NCBI GenBank assembly: GCA_028278625.1
Contig: JANQDY010000001.1
Span: forward strand, 1 to 16,318
From: Thermodesulfobacteriota bacterium
GTDB lineage: Bacteria; Desulfobacterota; DSM-4660; Desulfatiglandales; Desulfatiglandaceae
Reading direction: 5' to 3'
Length of the DNA stretch: 16,318 nt
Each line of letters begins with the position of its first letter. Position 1 is the stretch's first letter. Below the pieces are notes generated by a model, which ran no database searches, had not been told where the DNA came from, and worked only from the letters and a program-made list of their open reading frames with translations. The position numbers were made by a program, and so were the translations under genes. Shown here one piece after another: positions 1 to 7,827 of this stretch.

Positions 1-76
1 ACACGACTGAGACCATAGCTCAAAATTCCTGACTCACACCCGCGAGCTTGCTTTTGCCAACGATGTTTTTCAATCA

Positions 77-97
77 ATCCTTATATCGGAATTCCAG
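77..97 (+). repeat. 21-bp promoter-associated box, left copy
   Basis: This 21-bp stretch starts ATCCTTATAT and ends GGAATTCCAG. It recurs perfectly as its reverse complement at 16223-16243. It contains the 8-bp palindrome GGAATTCC. It ends 16 nt before the -35 box at 114, so its centre is about 62 bp before the predicted transcription start, a typical class I activator position. The role as an operator is inference; the repeat itself is read directly. Confidence 0.75.
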
Positions 98-113
98 CAA
101 GAGCCGTCTCTCC

Positions 114-142
114 TTGACGCAGAACCGCAATTGCTTTAGACT
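114..142 (+). promoter_or_regulatory. Sigma70-type promoter for the small lipoprotein gene
   Basis: A -35 box TTGACG (114-119) is separated by exactly 17 nt from a -10 box TAGACT (137-142). The predicted start is near 149, giving a leader of about 50 nt before the ATG at 199. The weak -10 would suit activation from the upstream 21-bp box. Called from consensus match only. Confidence 0.6.
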
Positions 143-198
143 CCCTCTTCATGACATTTTAACCAACATACCCTGCTTCGCTGTTCTAGGAGAGCAAA

Positions 199-411
199 AT
201 GAGTCCCCACAACCAACGCCTTGGGATAATAAGGCCCTTTTTCTGTATTTTGATTGCTTTTCTTCTTTGGGGGTGCGCCCAACTGGACCACGCCGGAGAT
301 GTGGTGCTTCGGGAGGTGAGCAGTATCAATGTGGAGAACCCGCAAATGAATGAGGATATGGGGGCCCTGCCGGAATATACCGGAGAACCCGTCGAGGATG
401 GAAAGTCTTGA
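199..411 (+). CDS. Small predicted lipoprotein, 70 aa, unknown function
   Basis: I do not recognise this family. The N-terminus has charged residues followed by a hydrophobic stretch (about residues 10-25) and a lipobox-like LLWGC with Cys26, so it is probably a lipoprotein anchored from the periplasmic side. Trp at -2 of the lipobox is unusual. The remaining 44 residues are acidic, with no cysteines or repeats, and end in EPVEDGKS. An AGGAGA ribosome-binding site lies at good spacing before ATG 199, and a convincing promoter lies at 114-142. It is followed by the gene at 484. Without homologues the function stays open; a stand-alone accessory lipoprotein is the simplest reading. Confidence 0.7.
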   Translation: MSPHNQRLGIIRPFFCILIAFLLWGCAQLDHAGDVVLREVSSINVENPQMNEDMGALPEYTGEPVEDGKS

Positions 412-436
412 CATCACTCACCCTCCATGTTAGTTA
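408..436 (+). promoter_or_regulatory. Possible sigma70 promoter for the acidic protein gene
   Basis: A perfect -35 hexamer TTGACA (408-413) overlaps the stop codon of the lipoprotein gene. At 17 nt spacing lies only a poor -10, TAGTTA (431-436). The position is right for the gene at 484, but the -10 is weak, so this is tentative. Confidence 0.35.
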
Positions 437-483
437 CCCACTAATAAATAGATCTCATAAATCCATCAATGGGGGAACCCAAG

Positions 484-1329
484 ATGAGCAATGATCAAGA
501 TCAACATCAAGAGAAAAAAAGCGACCCATCCCGTGATTGGAACCAGGGATCCGATACGCAAGCGTCAGAAGACATCATAGAATTGACGGATGTGGTACGG
601 GAAGGCAAGCCCCCCCAGGGATCGGATATGGAAGAGCCGATCCTGTTGGATGATGAGAAGGTCGATTTCAAGGAGATCCCATTCACCGAAGCCAATGCGC
701 CGGAAACCATAGATTCCCCTTCACCGCTGTCGGAGGCACCGGGAGAAGAGACGACATCTCCCGAGGAAGATGAGTTTTCACCACTGGAATCATCTGATTT
801 CAAGTTTGACAGTGCGCCCACATTTGAAGCGCCCGACACGGAACCCCTCCGGGAACCATCCCAGCAACAGCTGGATGATGTGCTGGCGGGCATTGAAAAA
901 GAAGCAGCCGATCTGGAGAAACCGGAAGATATATTGGCCGAATTTGATAAAGACCGGTTGGAACCTGAAGCGCCATCCGTTGAGGCGGAACAAGCTTTCC
1001 AGTACGACGATGTGGAACCGAGCCAAAGCTTTGCTTCAGGGGAAGATGAGGTAGATGAAACGGTATTGGCGGATGAAGAACCGGAGGTGGCATCCGCCAC
1101 GCAGGATATGCAGGGCATTTCCGAAGAAAAAATGAAAGCGTTGATGACGGAAGTCATTCAGGGCACCGTTCTTGAAACGGTCCGGGAGACCGTTTCGGAA
1201 GCCACCGAGAAGGTCCTTCATGAAACCGTGGACAGAGCGGTCCGGGAAACCGTTTCGGAAGTCGCCGAAAAGGTTATTTTGGAAGCCATGGACGCCCTGA
1301 AAAAAAGTATCGCCTCATCCGAGCTTTGA
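484..1329 (+). CDS. Acidic disordered protein with helical C-terminal repeat; PopZ-like scaffold candidate
   Basis: This 281-aa protein has no catalytic motif I can identify. Residues 1 to about 210 are rich in Glu, Asp, Pro and Ser with no hydrophobic segment, so they should be disordered. A short motif, EDIIELTDVV, lies near the N-terminus. The last 65 residues look helical and amphipathic and contain a 20-aa tandem repeat (RETVSE...EKV twice). The architecture, acidic Pro-rich linker plus C-terminal helices plus a short N-terminal motif, resembles the polar scaffold PopZ (DUF2497) of alpha-proteobacteria, and from memory popZ also lies beside valS there. This is analogy, not demonstrated homology. 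Cytoplasmic by prediction. ATG 484 is preferred to an in-frame ATG at 469 because the GGGGGAA at 471-477 serves as its ribosome-binding site. Confidence 0.75.
   Translation: MSNDQDQHQEKKSDPSRDWNQGSDTQASEDIIELTDVVREGKPPQGSDMEEPILLDDEKVDFKEIPFTEANAPETIDSPSPLSEAPGEETTSPEEDEFSPLESSDFKFDSAPTFEAPDTEPLREPSQQQLDDVLAGIEKEAADLEKPEDILAEFDKDRLEPEAPSVEAEQAFQYDDVEPSQSFASGEDEVDETVLADEEPEVASATQDMQGISEEKMKALMTEVIQGTVLETVRETVSEATEKVLHETVDRAVRETVSEVAEKVILEAMDALKKSIASSEL
1179..1298 (+). repeat. Two tandem 60-bp units inside the acidic protein gene
   Basis: The unit beginning GGTCCGGGAGACCGTTTCGG at 1179 recurs at 1239 with one change in the first 20 bases, so the period is exactly 60 bp. It encodes a 20-residue helical repeat (RETVSEATEKV... 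and RETVSEVAEKV...). The second half of each unit has diverged, which points to an old internal duplication that extended the C-terminal helix. Confidence 0.8.
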
Positions 1330-1371
1330 AAACCCGTTACACTGAAGCATACAAGACGAAGGCAGCATCAG

Positions 1372-1404
1372 GGGGGTTGTAACCGTTACAACCCCCTTCC
1401 TTTT
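1372..1404 (+). terminator. 25-bp perfect palindrome with T-rich tail, probable terminator
   Basis: GGGGGTTGTAAC (1372-1383) and its exact reverse complement (1385-1396) flank a single base. As RNA it would form a stem of about 10 bp with a GC-rich base and a 5-nt loop, followed by TTCCTTTTCTT. This fits an intrinsic terminator behind the acidic protein gene, though the U-run is interrupted. Its strict symmetry only 33 bp before the valS start also fits a DNA operator for the downstream operon. Confidence 0.6.
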
Positions 1405-1429
1405 CTTATTATTTGGAGTGTCGTTACAG

Positions 1430-4081
1430 ATGAAAAAAGAACCCATAGCGAAAAGTTATGAACCCAAAGAAGTTGAAAACAAATGGTATCAATACTGGGA
1501 AGAGAATGACCTGTTCAAGCCCGACCCCCGTTCGGATAAACCACCCTATGCCATTGTTATTCCGCCGCCCAATGTGACGGGTACCCTTCACATGGGCCAC
1601 GCGCTCAACAATACACTTCAGGACATCCTCTGCCGTTACAAGAAAATGGCGGGTGACAATGTCCTCTGGCAGCCCGGGACCGATCATGCCGGCATCGCCA
1701 CCCAAAACGTGGTTGAAAAGGACCTTGCGGCCCAGGGAACCGACCGCCATGCCGTGGGCAGGGAGAGATTCATTGAACTGGTATGGGAATGGCGCAAGAA
1801 GTACGGTGGGCTGATCATCAACCAGCTGAGGCGGCTTGGATGCAGTTGTGACTGGAGCCGCGAAAGGTTCACAATGGATGAGGGCCTCTCAAGGGCCGTA
1901 AAAGAGGTTTTCGTCCGCCTTTACGAGGAAGGGCTCATTTACCGCGGGGATTACATCACCAACTGGTGCCCCCGATGCCATACGGCCCTGGCGGATCTGG
2001 AGGTGGAACATCAGGATCAGGACAGCTATCTATATCACATTCGGTACACCTTTAAAGATGGAAGCGGTCACCTGATCGTTGCCACGACCCGGCCGGAGAC
2101 CCTTCTGGGAGACACGGCAGTGGCGGTGAACCCGAAGGATGACCGTTACAGCCATATGGAAGGGGCCAAAGTGTTGCTGCCGGTTTTGAACAGACCGATT
2201 CCCATCATCTTCGACCGTTACGTGGACATGGAATTCGGCACCGGGGCCTTAAAGATCACGCCGGCCCATGATCCCAATGATTTTGACATCGGAAACCAGC
2301 ATGATCTGGAGCGTATCAAGGTCATCGACGAAAATGGCGTCATGAACGCATCGGCCGGTCCCTATGAAGGGATGGACCGGTTCCAATGCCGCGAGAAAAT
2401 CATCCAAGATCTTGAGACGGAAGGACTCCTTGAAAAAGTCGAACCGTACCGGAACGCCGTTGGGCACTGCTATCGATGCAAGACCATGATCGAGCCCCTT
2501 TTGAGCAAACAGTGGTTCGTCAAGGCCGCGCCCTTGGCCAAGAAAGCCGCCGACGCCGTCAGAAACGGTGAAACGCGCATCTATCCTTCAAACTGGGAAG
2601 CCGTCTATTTTGACTGGATGGACAACATCAGGGACTGGTGCGTTTCCAGGCAGATCTGGTGGGGACACCGGATACCGGCCTGGTATTGCGATGCTTGCGG
2701 TGACATCACGGTGGCCAAAACCACCCCATCTGAATGCCCTCACTGTAACTCAGGGGAACTCCGTCAGGAGACGGATGTTCTGGACACATGGTTCAGTTCC
2801 GCCCTCTGGCCCTTTTCCACCCTGGGATGGCCCGATGAAACCCCTGAGCTCAAGACCTTTTACCCCACCAGCGCGCTGGTGACGGGGTTTGACATCCTCT
2901 TTTTCTGGGTGGCCCGCATGATGATGATGGGCATTCATTTCATGGGAGACGTCCCCTTCAGGGATGTGTACATTCATGCGTTGGTTCGGGACGCCGACGG
3001 CAAAAAGATGAGCAAAAGCAAAGGGAACGTCATCGATCCCCTGGTGGTCATGGACGAATTCGGTACGGATGCCTTTCGCTTTACCCTGGCGGCACTGGCG
3101 GCCCAGGGAAGGGATATCAAGCTCTCCGAAGAGAGGATTCTGGGATACCGCCACTTTGTGAACAAAATATGGAACGCCGCCCGGTTTGCCCTCATGAACC
3201 TGGACGAAGATGAAACCCCATCCATGGAAGAGAATCCTTCGACCCTTGCCGACAGGTGGATTCTGACCCGCGTGGGCCAGGTCAGCGGAAAAGTGGCCCA
3301 AGCCATAGAAGACTACCAGTTCAATGAGGCGGCCGGTCTCTGTTATCAGTTTGTGTGGCATGAATTCTGCGATTGGTACCTGGAAATGGCCAAGCAGGAC
3401 CTTTACGGAGAAGACCTTGCACAGAGAAACGCCACGCGGCACACGGTTCATAGGACACTTGCGGCGTCGTTGAAACTCCTCCATCCTTTCATGCCCTTTG
3501 TGACGGAGGAGATATGGCAACGTCTGCCGGGAACCCATGGCAGCATCATGAGCGCCCCGTTCCCAACCCCTGCCGAGTTTCCCGAAGATGATGGCGCCAT
3601 CAAAGAGATGGCACTCCTTATGGGGATCATCACCGGCATCCGCAACATCCGGGGAGAAATGAACCTGCCCCCTTCCAAAAACGTCAAGGTGGTGATTGAT
3701 ACGGCCACCGGCCAGGCGGCCCGACAGCTTCACAAAAGCAGTGACCACATCATGACCCTGGCCAAGGTGGAAGGATTGGAGATCGGCAAGGGCTTAAAAA
3801 AGCCCGAGGCGTCCGCCACCGCCGTATTTGAAGAATCCGCCATTCACGTGATTTTAAAAGGGCTGATAGATTTTGAGGAAGAAAAGAAACGGATTCGAAA
3901 GTCCATGGCCAAGATTGAAAAGGACCTTTTAACCTCTCAGAAGAAGCTTAAAAACCCCGGTTTCCTGGACAAGGCACCGGCACACATCGTGGCGGAGGTC
4001 AAAGAGAAGGCGGAATCCCTTTCTACAAAACGCCAAAAACTGGCGCAGAATCTGTCCGTTCTGGAGAAGATTGATGCATAA
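1430..4081 (+). CDS. valS: Valyl-tRNA synthetase
   Basis: This class I aminoacyl-tRNA synthetase charges tRNA-Val with valine in the cytoplasm. The 883 aa match the usual family length. The HIGH-type signature appears as HMGH (residues 54-57, in NVTGTLHMGHALNN). The KMSKS loop is at 526-530 within GKKMSKSKGNVID. In between lies the CP1 editing domain, with the typical ATTRPETLLGDTAVAVNP and DPNDFDIG segments. The anticodon-binding domain follows, and the last 70 or so residues form the tRNA-binding coiled coil typical of ValRS. ATG 1430 is chosen over GTG 1418 because GGAG (1415-1418) is then correctly spaced and would otherwise overlap the start. It is the first gene of a tightly packed run and overlaps nadC by 8 nt. 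Confidence 0.97.
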   Translation: MKKEPIAKSYEPKEVENKWYQYWEENDLFKPDPRSDKPPYAIVIPPPNVTGTLHMGHALNNTLQDILCRYKKMAGDNVLWQPGTDHAGIATQNVVEKDLAAQGTDRHAVGRERFIELVWEWRKKYGGLIINQLRRLGCSCDWSRERFTMDEGLSRAVKEVFVRLYEEGLIYRGDYITNWCPRCHTALADLEVEHQDQDSYLYHIRYTFKDGSGHLIVATTRPETLLGDTAVAVNPKDDRYSHMEGAKVLLPVLNRPIPIIFDRYVDMEFGTGALKITPAHDPNDFDIGNQHDLERIKVIDENGVMNASAGPYEGMDRFQCREKIIQDLETEGLLEKVEPYRNAVGHCYRCKTMIEPLLSKQWFVKAAPLAKKAADAVRNGETRIYPSNWEAVYFDWMDNIRDWCVSRQIWWGHRIPAWYCDACGDITVAKTTPSECPHCNSGELRQETDVLDTWFSSALWPFSTLGWPDETPELKTFYPTSALVTGFDILFFWVARMMMMGIHFMGDVPFRDVYIHALVRDADGKKMSKSKGNVIDPLVVMDEFGTDAFRFTLAALAAQGRDIKLSEERILGYRHFVNKIWNAARFALMNLDEDETPSMEENPSTLADRWILTRVGQVSGKVAQAIEDYQFNEAAGLCYQFVWHEFCDWYLEMAKQDLYGEDLAQRNATRHTVHRTLAASLKLLHPFMPFVTEEIWQRLPGTHGSIMSAPFPTPAEFPEDDGAIKEMALLMGIITGIRNIRGEMNLPPSKNVKVVIDTATGQAARQLHKSSDHIMTLAKVEGLEIGKGLKKPEASATAVFEESAIHVILKGLIDFEEEKKRIRKSMAKIEKDLLTSQKKLKNPGFLDKAPAHIVAEVKEKAESLSTKRQKLAQNLSVLEKIDA

Positions 4082-4931
4082 GGGCGCTTTCACACAGATC
4101 CGTCCCCTGGTCCTGAACGCTTTAGAGGAAGACCTGGGACCCGGAGATGCAACCACATGCGCCACCGTTTCGGCCCGGATTCCCGGCGAAGCGGTTCTGA
4201 TCGCCCGGGAGAAGCTGATCCTGGCCGGGATGAACGTGTTTCAGCAGACCTTTCTTGAAATCGATCCGGCTCTCAAGTTTTCACAGCGTTACAAGGATGG
4301 AGAGACGGTTCCCCAAGGATCCACCGTGTGCCGAATCAGCGGCCGTCTGGCCCCTATTTTGACGGGCGAGAGAACCGCCCTCAATTTCCTGCAACGGATG
4401 AGCGGCATTGCCACCCTCACTCGATCATATGTGGAAAGAATCAAGGGGACCCGGGCCAGGATCCTGGATACCCGAAAAACCGCTCCCGGGCTCAGGTGGT
4501 GTGACAAGTATGCGGTGAAAACCGGCGGCGGACACAACCATCGATTCGGCCTTTTCGACGGCATCCTGATCAAGGACAACCATATTGCGGCGGCGGGATC
4601 CATCAAAAAGGCCGTAGCCATGGCAAAGGAAGGAGCAGCCCACACCCTTCGCGTGGAGGTTGAGGTGGAAGACCTGGCCGGTGTGGAAGCGGCATGCCAG
4701 GCCGGCGCCCACACCATCCTGCTGGACAACATGGCACCTGACATGATGAAGCAGGCGGTCCACCTCATTAATGGGCGGGCACTGGTGGAGGCATCCGGCG
4801 GCGTCACCCTCGATACCGTCAAAGAGATTGCCGCAACAGGCGTTGACTTCATATCCGTGGGGGCCCTGACCCACTCACCGCCGGCGGCAGACTTCAGCCT
4901 TGAGATCAGCAATGTTGGAAATATTCAGTAG
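4074..4931 (+). CDS. nadC: Nicotinate-nucleotide pyrophosphorylase (quinolinate phosphoribosyltransferase)
   Basis: NadC converts quinolinate and PRPP to nicotinate mononucleotide, CO2 and pyrophosphate, the entry to NAD from the de novo pathway. The 285-aa length is normal. Diagnostic segments are EEDLGPGDATT near the N-terminus, the PRPP/quinolinate-binding RKTAPGLR (134-141), TGGGHNHR (150-157), KDNH (167-170), VEVEVED, and ILLDNM in the barrel. No key residue seems missing. ATG 4074 is preferred to the adjacent TTG 4071 because GGAGA (4063-4067) is ideally spaced. The start lies inside the end of valS, so the two are translationally coupled. No nadA or nadB lies in the window. Confidence 0.96.
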   Translation: MHKGAFTQIRPLVLNALEEDLGPGDATTCATVSARIPGEAVLIAREKLILAGMNVFQQTFLEIDPALKFSQRYKDGETVPQGSTVCRISGRLAPILTGERTALNFLQRMSGIATLTRSYVERIKGTRARILDTRKTAPGLRWCDKYAVKTGGGHNHRFGLFDGILIKDNHIAAAGSIKKAVAMAKEGAAHTLRVEVEVEDLAGVEAACQAGAHTILLDNMAPDMMKQAVHLINGRALVEASGGVTLDTVKEIAATGVDFISVGALTHSPPAADFSLEISNVGNIQ

Positions 4932-4943
4932 CGGCGATTTCCC

Positions 4944-5708
4944 GTGACAACAGTACCGGCCATTGAAATGAAGGGGGTGTGGTTCTCCTACGACAACAGC
5001 GTCACCCTCGAGAATATCAGCTTTATCATGAAGCGGGGCGATTTCCTGGGCATGATCGGACCCAACGGTGGCGGCAAGACAACGTTATTGAAGCTTCTTT
5101 TGGGTATTTTGAAACCGGACAGGGGTGACATCCGGGTGCTGGGGGAGCCCCCCCATCAGGCAAGGCACCGGGTCGGATATGTTCCCCAGAATACCGACGT
5201 CAACAATACCTTTCCCGTCTCCGTCATGGATGTGGCCTTGATGGGACGTCTCGGTTTTTCCCGAATGGGAAGGGGCTTTTCAAGAAAAGACCGGCCCGTG
5301 GTGGAAGAAGCGCTCAGAAAAGTGGGCATGTGGGACCGGAGGGACACACTGATCGGGAAGCTTTCTGGCGGACAGCGACAGCGGGTGCTGATCGCCCGGG
5401 CCCTGGTCACCGAACCTGAAATCTTCTTTCTGGACGAACCCACTGCCAAGGTCGATCCGGAATTCGAGAGCAACATCTATGATTTTCTGAGGGAACTGAA
5501 CCGGCAGACAACCATCGTGACCATTACCCATGATGTGGGTGTCATATCCAGATACGTGAAGTCCGTGGCCTGCGTCAACCGGTCTATGATCTACCATGAA
5601 GAAGCCCAGATCACCCAGGAAATGCTCGACATGGCCTACGAATGCCCGGTGGATCTCATTGCTCACGGCATTCCGCACCGGGTTCTGCCCGATCACGAAC
5701 ACCATTAG
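4944..5708 (+). CDS. znuC: Metal ABC transporter ATP-binding protein (ZnuC/MntB type)
   Basis: This 254-aa cytoplasmic ATPase powers a cluster-9 metal importer for Zn or Mn. All nucleotide-binding motifs are intact: Walker A GPNGGGKT (39-46), Q-loop Q82, signature LSGGQ (140-144), Walker B IFFLDEP (160-166) and switch His196 in THD. The family assignment comes from overall style and from the adjacent ABC-3 permease gene, with 11 nt between them. The GTG start at 4944 is 12 nt after nadC; the ribosome-binding site is weak, and ATG 4968 is possible but would cut the first beta strand. The cognate binding protein is probably ZnuA at 11384. Zn versus Mn specificity cannot be decided from this protein. 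Confidence 0.92.
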   Translation: MTTVPAIEMKGVWFSYDNSVTLENISFIMKRGDFLGMIGPNGGGKTTLLKLLLGILKPDRGDIRVLGEPPHQARHRVGYVPQNTDVNNTFPVSVMDVALMGRLGFSRMGRGFSRKDRPVVEEALRKVGMWDRRDTLIGKLSGGQRQRVLIARALVTEPEIFFLDEPTAKVDPEFESNIYDFLRELNRQTTIVTITHDVGVISRYVKSVACVNRSMIYHEEAQITQEMLDMAYECPVDLIAHGIPHRVLPDHEHH

Positions 5709-5719
5709 GCGGTAGCAAT

Positions 5720-6553
5720 ATGTGGGAGGCGCTTCAATACGATTTCATGAGAAATGCCCTGCTGGCGGGTCTCCTGGTCAGCATATCCTGCGGCATTATC
5801 GGCACCCTTGTGGTCGTCAACCGCATCGTGTTCATTTCCGGCGGCGTGGCCCACGCGGCCTTCGGCGGTGTGGGGCTCGGCTTTTTTTTCGGTTTTTCAC
5901 CTTTTCTGGGTGCCGCCATATTCGCTTCCGGGGCTTCCTTTATCATGGGGGCCGTCAGCCTCAAAAACAAGGACCGGGCCGATACGGTGATTGGTGTGCT
6001 GTGGGCCATCGGCATGGCCCTGGGCATCATTTTGATCGATTTGACGCCCGGCTACCACATAGACCTGATGAGCTATCTCTTTGGCAGTATTTTAGCGGTC
6101 CCTTCCACGGACCTGTGGCTCATGCTGCCGCTGGATGCCTTCATATTGCTGGTGGTGCTCCTCTTTTACAAAGAGTTTGTGGCACTCAGTTATGATGAAG
6201 AGTTCGCCTTTGTCATGGGGATTCCCGTAAAAACCCTTTACCTGCTTCTCCTGGGAATGACCGCCCTTTCCATCGTCATGATCATTCGCGTGGTGGGCCT
6301 CATTTTAGTGATTGCCCTGCTCACCATCCCCCCCTACATCGCCGAAAAATACACCCGTTCCCTTGGCCGCATGATGATCCTCTCCTCAGGGCTCAGTATC
6401 TGCTTCACAATTCTGGGACTGTGGCTTTCCTATACCTTTGATATCACAAGCGGCGCCACCATTATTCTCATTGCGGGTCTCGGGTTTTTCCTCTTTCAGT
6501 TTCTTGATTTGATCAAGCGCAAAAGCAGACCCAGGAGGCCGCAAGACCGATGA
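5720..6553 (+). CDS. znuB: Metal ABC transporter permease (ZnuB, ABC-3 family)
   Basis: This 277-aa inner-membrane permease forms the translocation channel of the metal importer. It is very hydrophobic, with about 7-8 membrane segments. It shows ABC-3 family landmarks: the N-terminal MRNALLAGLLVSISCGIIG, then VVNRIVFISGGVAHAAFGGV, and the later RVVGLILVIALLTIPPYIAE. ATG 5720, preceded by AGGCGG, is the right start because reading further upstream would run into the end of znuC. The last codons overlap the next gene in an ATGA arrangement, indicating coupling. Zn and Mn subfamilies are hard to separate; the partner's His-rich loop favours Zn. Confidence 0.93.
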   Translation: MWEALQYDFMRNALLAGLLVSISCGIIGTLVVVNRIVFISGGVAHAAFGGVGLGFFFGFSPFLGAAIFASGASFIMGAVSLKNKDRADTVIGVLWAIGMALGIILIDLTPGYHIDLMSYLFGSILAVPSTDLWLMLPLDAFILLVVLLFYKEFVALSYDEEFAFVMGIPVKTLYLLLLGMTALSIVMIIRVVGLILVIALLTIPPYIAEKYTRSLGRMMILSSGLSICFTILGLWLSYTFDITSGATIILIAGLGFFLFQFLDLIKRKSRPRRPQDR

Positions 6554-6963
6554 TCTGGAATATTTTCTCCCCGAATAAGCGGGTGCCGAGACGGGGCAAG
6601 GCAAAGGATCATTTTGACGAGTTCATCGACATCATTGAAGTTTTTGCACCACGGGAACACATCTCCCAAAGAGAGATGTTCTACTACAACTACAAGATGA
6701 TGGCCCCCTACAGGAAACCTTTGCTGGCGCTCCTGGGATCCCTTTCATCCATGGATGGTTTTAAAAGTGATCCGGGCGGGCACGCCTGTACACTGTTCCT
6801 TAAATTGAAAGACTTCTATGACACCAAAGACACCCTTTCCGTCAAAGAAGCCCTAAAGGACAGAAGCCTGATTAGGCGGTTCAGGGATCTTTTCACCTTC
6901 TTTTACGATGAAAAGCCCGTCTCCTTTGAACAGATCGAAGAGTGGCTGAAACCGCTCTATTAG
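6550..6963 (+). CDS. Hypothetical protein, 137 aa, coupled to znuB
   Basis: I do not recognise this family. It is a soluble, charged protein rich in aromatic residues, without signal peptide, membrane segment or Cys motif. A basic N-terminal stretch (NKRVPRRGKAKDHF) is followed by probable helices, with a conserved-looking FYYNYKMMAPYRKPLLALL segment and a C-terminal FEQIEEWLKPLY. Its ATG overlaps the znuB stop (ATGA), so it is co-translated with the metal permease, and trmH starts 21 nt later. The coupling suggests a cytoplasmic partner of the transporter or an operon passenger; nothing in the sequence decides which. The coding call is supported by tight packing and typical codon use. Confidence 0.75.
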   Translation: MIWNIFSPNKRVPRRGKAKDHFDEFIDIIEVFAPREHISQREMFYYNYKMMAPYRKPLLALLGSLSSMDGFKSDPGGHACTLFLKLKDFYDTKDTLSVKEALKDRSLIRRFRDLFTFFYDEKPVSFEQIEEWLKPLY

Positions 6964-6984
6964 CATCCGGTGACTGAATAAGGC

Positions 6985-7749
6985 ATGAAGACCGTCGAGA
7001 TAAAGAGCCCGAACAACACGACCTTCAGGCGCTTTTTGAAACTTCAACACCCTAGAAACATACGGAAATACCAACAGGCCCTCCTTTCTGGCCCAAAACA
7101 GACGGAAGAAGTGCTGGAAAATTTCAGGGATCAATGCACTGGTATCATTTTTTCCGGCGGGCACGAGGATTCCCATCTTCATGACATTCATGATCTTCGG
7201 AAATACCGTCTGACACCCGAGCTTTTCAGACATCTGGATGTGTTCGGGACGGGACATCCCCTTGTCATGGTTTGTGCCGGGCCCTTCCCCCGGTTTGAGG
7301 AAACCCGGCTGGGCACCGGATGCACCCTTTTAATCCCCTTTCAGGACCCAGGCAATGTGGGGGCCGTCATCCGGGCGTCCGCCGCATTTGGCGTAAGGCA
7401 GATCGTTCTGTTAAAAGAGGCGGCCCATCCCTTTCACCCCAAATCCCTGAGAGCCGCGGGGAGCAACATTTTCAGGGTTCACTTTTTAGAGGGGCCGGCA
7501 ATGGGGGAGCTAAAAAAGCTTGAAATTTCTTTGATCATCATGTCTATTGGAGGGCCGGATGCGGCCCGGTTCAAATTCCCGGAAAGCTTTTGCCTGCTGC
7601 CGGGCTTGGAAGGACCGGGCATCCCCGAAGGCCTGAAAGGATCCGGCAGAATCTCGATCCCCATGGCAGAGGGGGTTGAATCGTTGAATGCCGCCATGGC
7701 AACGGGCATCGTGCTCTATCTCTGGCGAAACCGGCCCCTTCATTTTTGA
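6985..7749 (+). CDS. TrmH/SpoU family RNA methyltransferase
   Basis: This 254-aa protein belongs to the SPOUT (trefoil-knot) 2'-O-ribose methyltransferases, which use S-adenosylmethionine on tRNA or rRNA. The C-terminal catalytic domain carries motif 1, NVGAVIRAS (124-132), with the catalytic Arg. Motif 2 is LLPGLEGPGIP (204-214). Motif 3 is ISIPMAEGVESLNAAMATG (223-241). The first 110 residues would be the substrate-binding part. Motif 2 has Leu-Pro-Gly-Leu-Glu instead of the common Leu-Gly-x-Glu, a mild divergence. The target base cannot be assigned. The gene is in the valS-nadC-znuCB run, 21 nt after the hypothetical gene, and links by theme to tRNA function. Confidence 0.9.
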   Translation: MKTVEIKSPNNTTFRRFLKLQHPRNIRKYQQALLSGPKQTEEVLENFRDQCTGIIFSGGHEDSHLHDIHDLRKYRLTPELFRHLDVFGTGHPLVMVCAGPFPRFEETRLGTGCTLLIPFQDPGNVGAVIRASAAFGVRQIVLLKEAAHPFHPKSLRAAGSNIFRVHFLEGPAMGELKKLEISLIIMSIGGPDAARFKFPESFCLLPGLEGPGIPEGLKGSGRISIPMAEGVESLNAAMATGIVLYLWRNRPLHF

Positions 7750-7827
7750 AAAATGGGGCAGGCCCATGACCAATGCCGGCCCGAGTCATCGGGCAGGATT
7801 CAAAGACGGAGTTGGTGAGAAGCAACC

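Noticed and set aside
48..353. Open frame overlapping the lipoprotein gene
   Set aside because: It runs through the promoter at 114-142 and out of frame through the lipoprotein gene, which has the signal sequence and ribosome-binding site.
507..1157. 216-codon Ser-rich open frame antisense to the acidic protein gene
   Set aside because: Ser runs are the complement of Glu/Asp-rich coding; no motif or ribosome-binding site.
2750..3748. Long open frame (332 codons) antisense to valS
   Set aside because: It lies wholly within the conserved valS catalytic and anticodon-binding coding sequence, has His/Gly/Arg-rich translation without motifs, and no ribosome-binding site. It is a by-product of GC-rich codon use.
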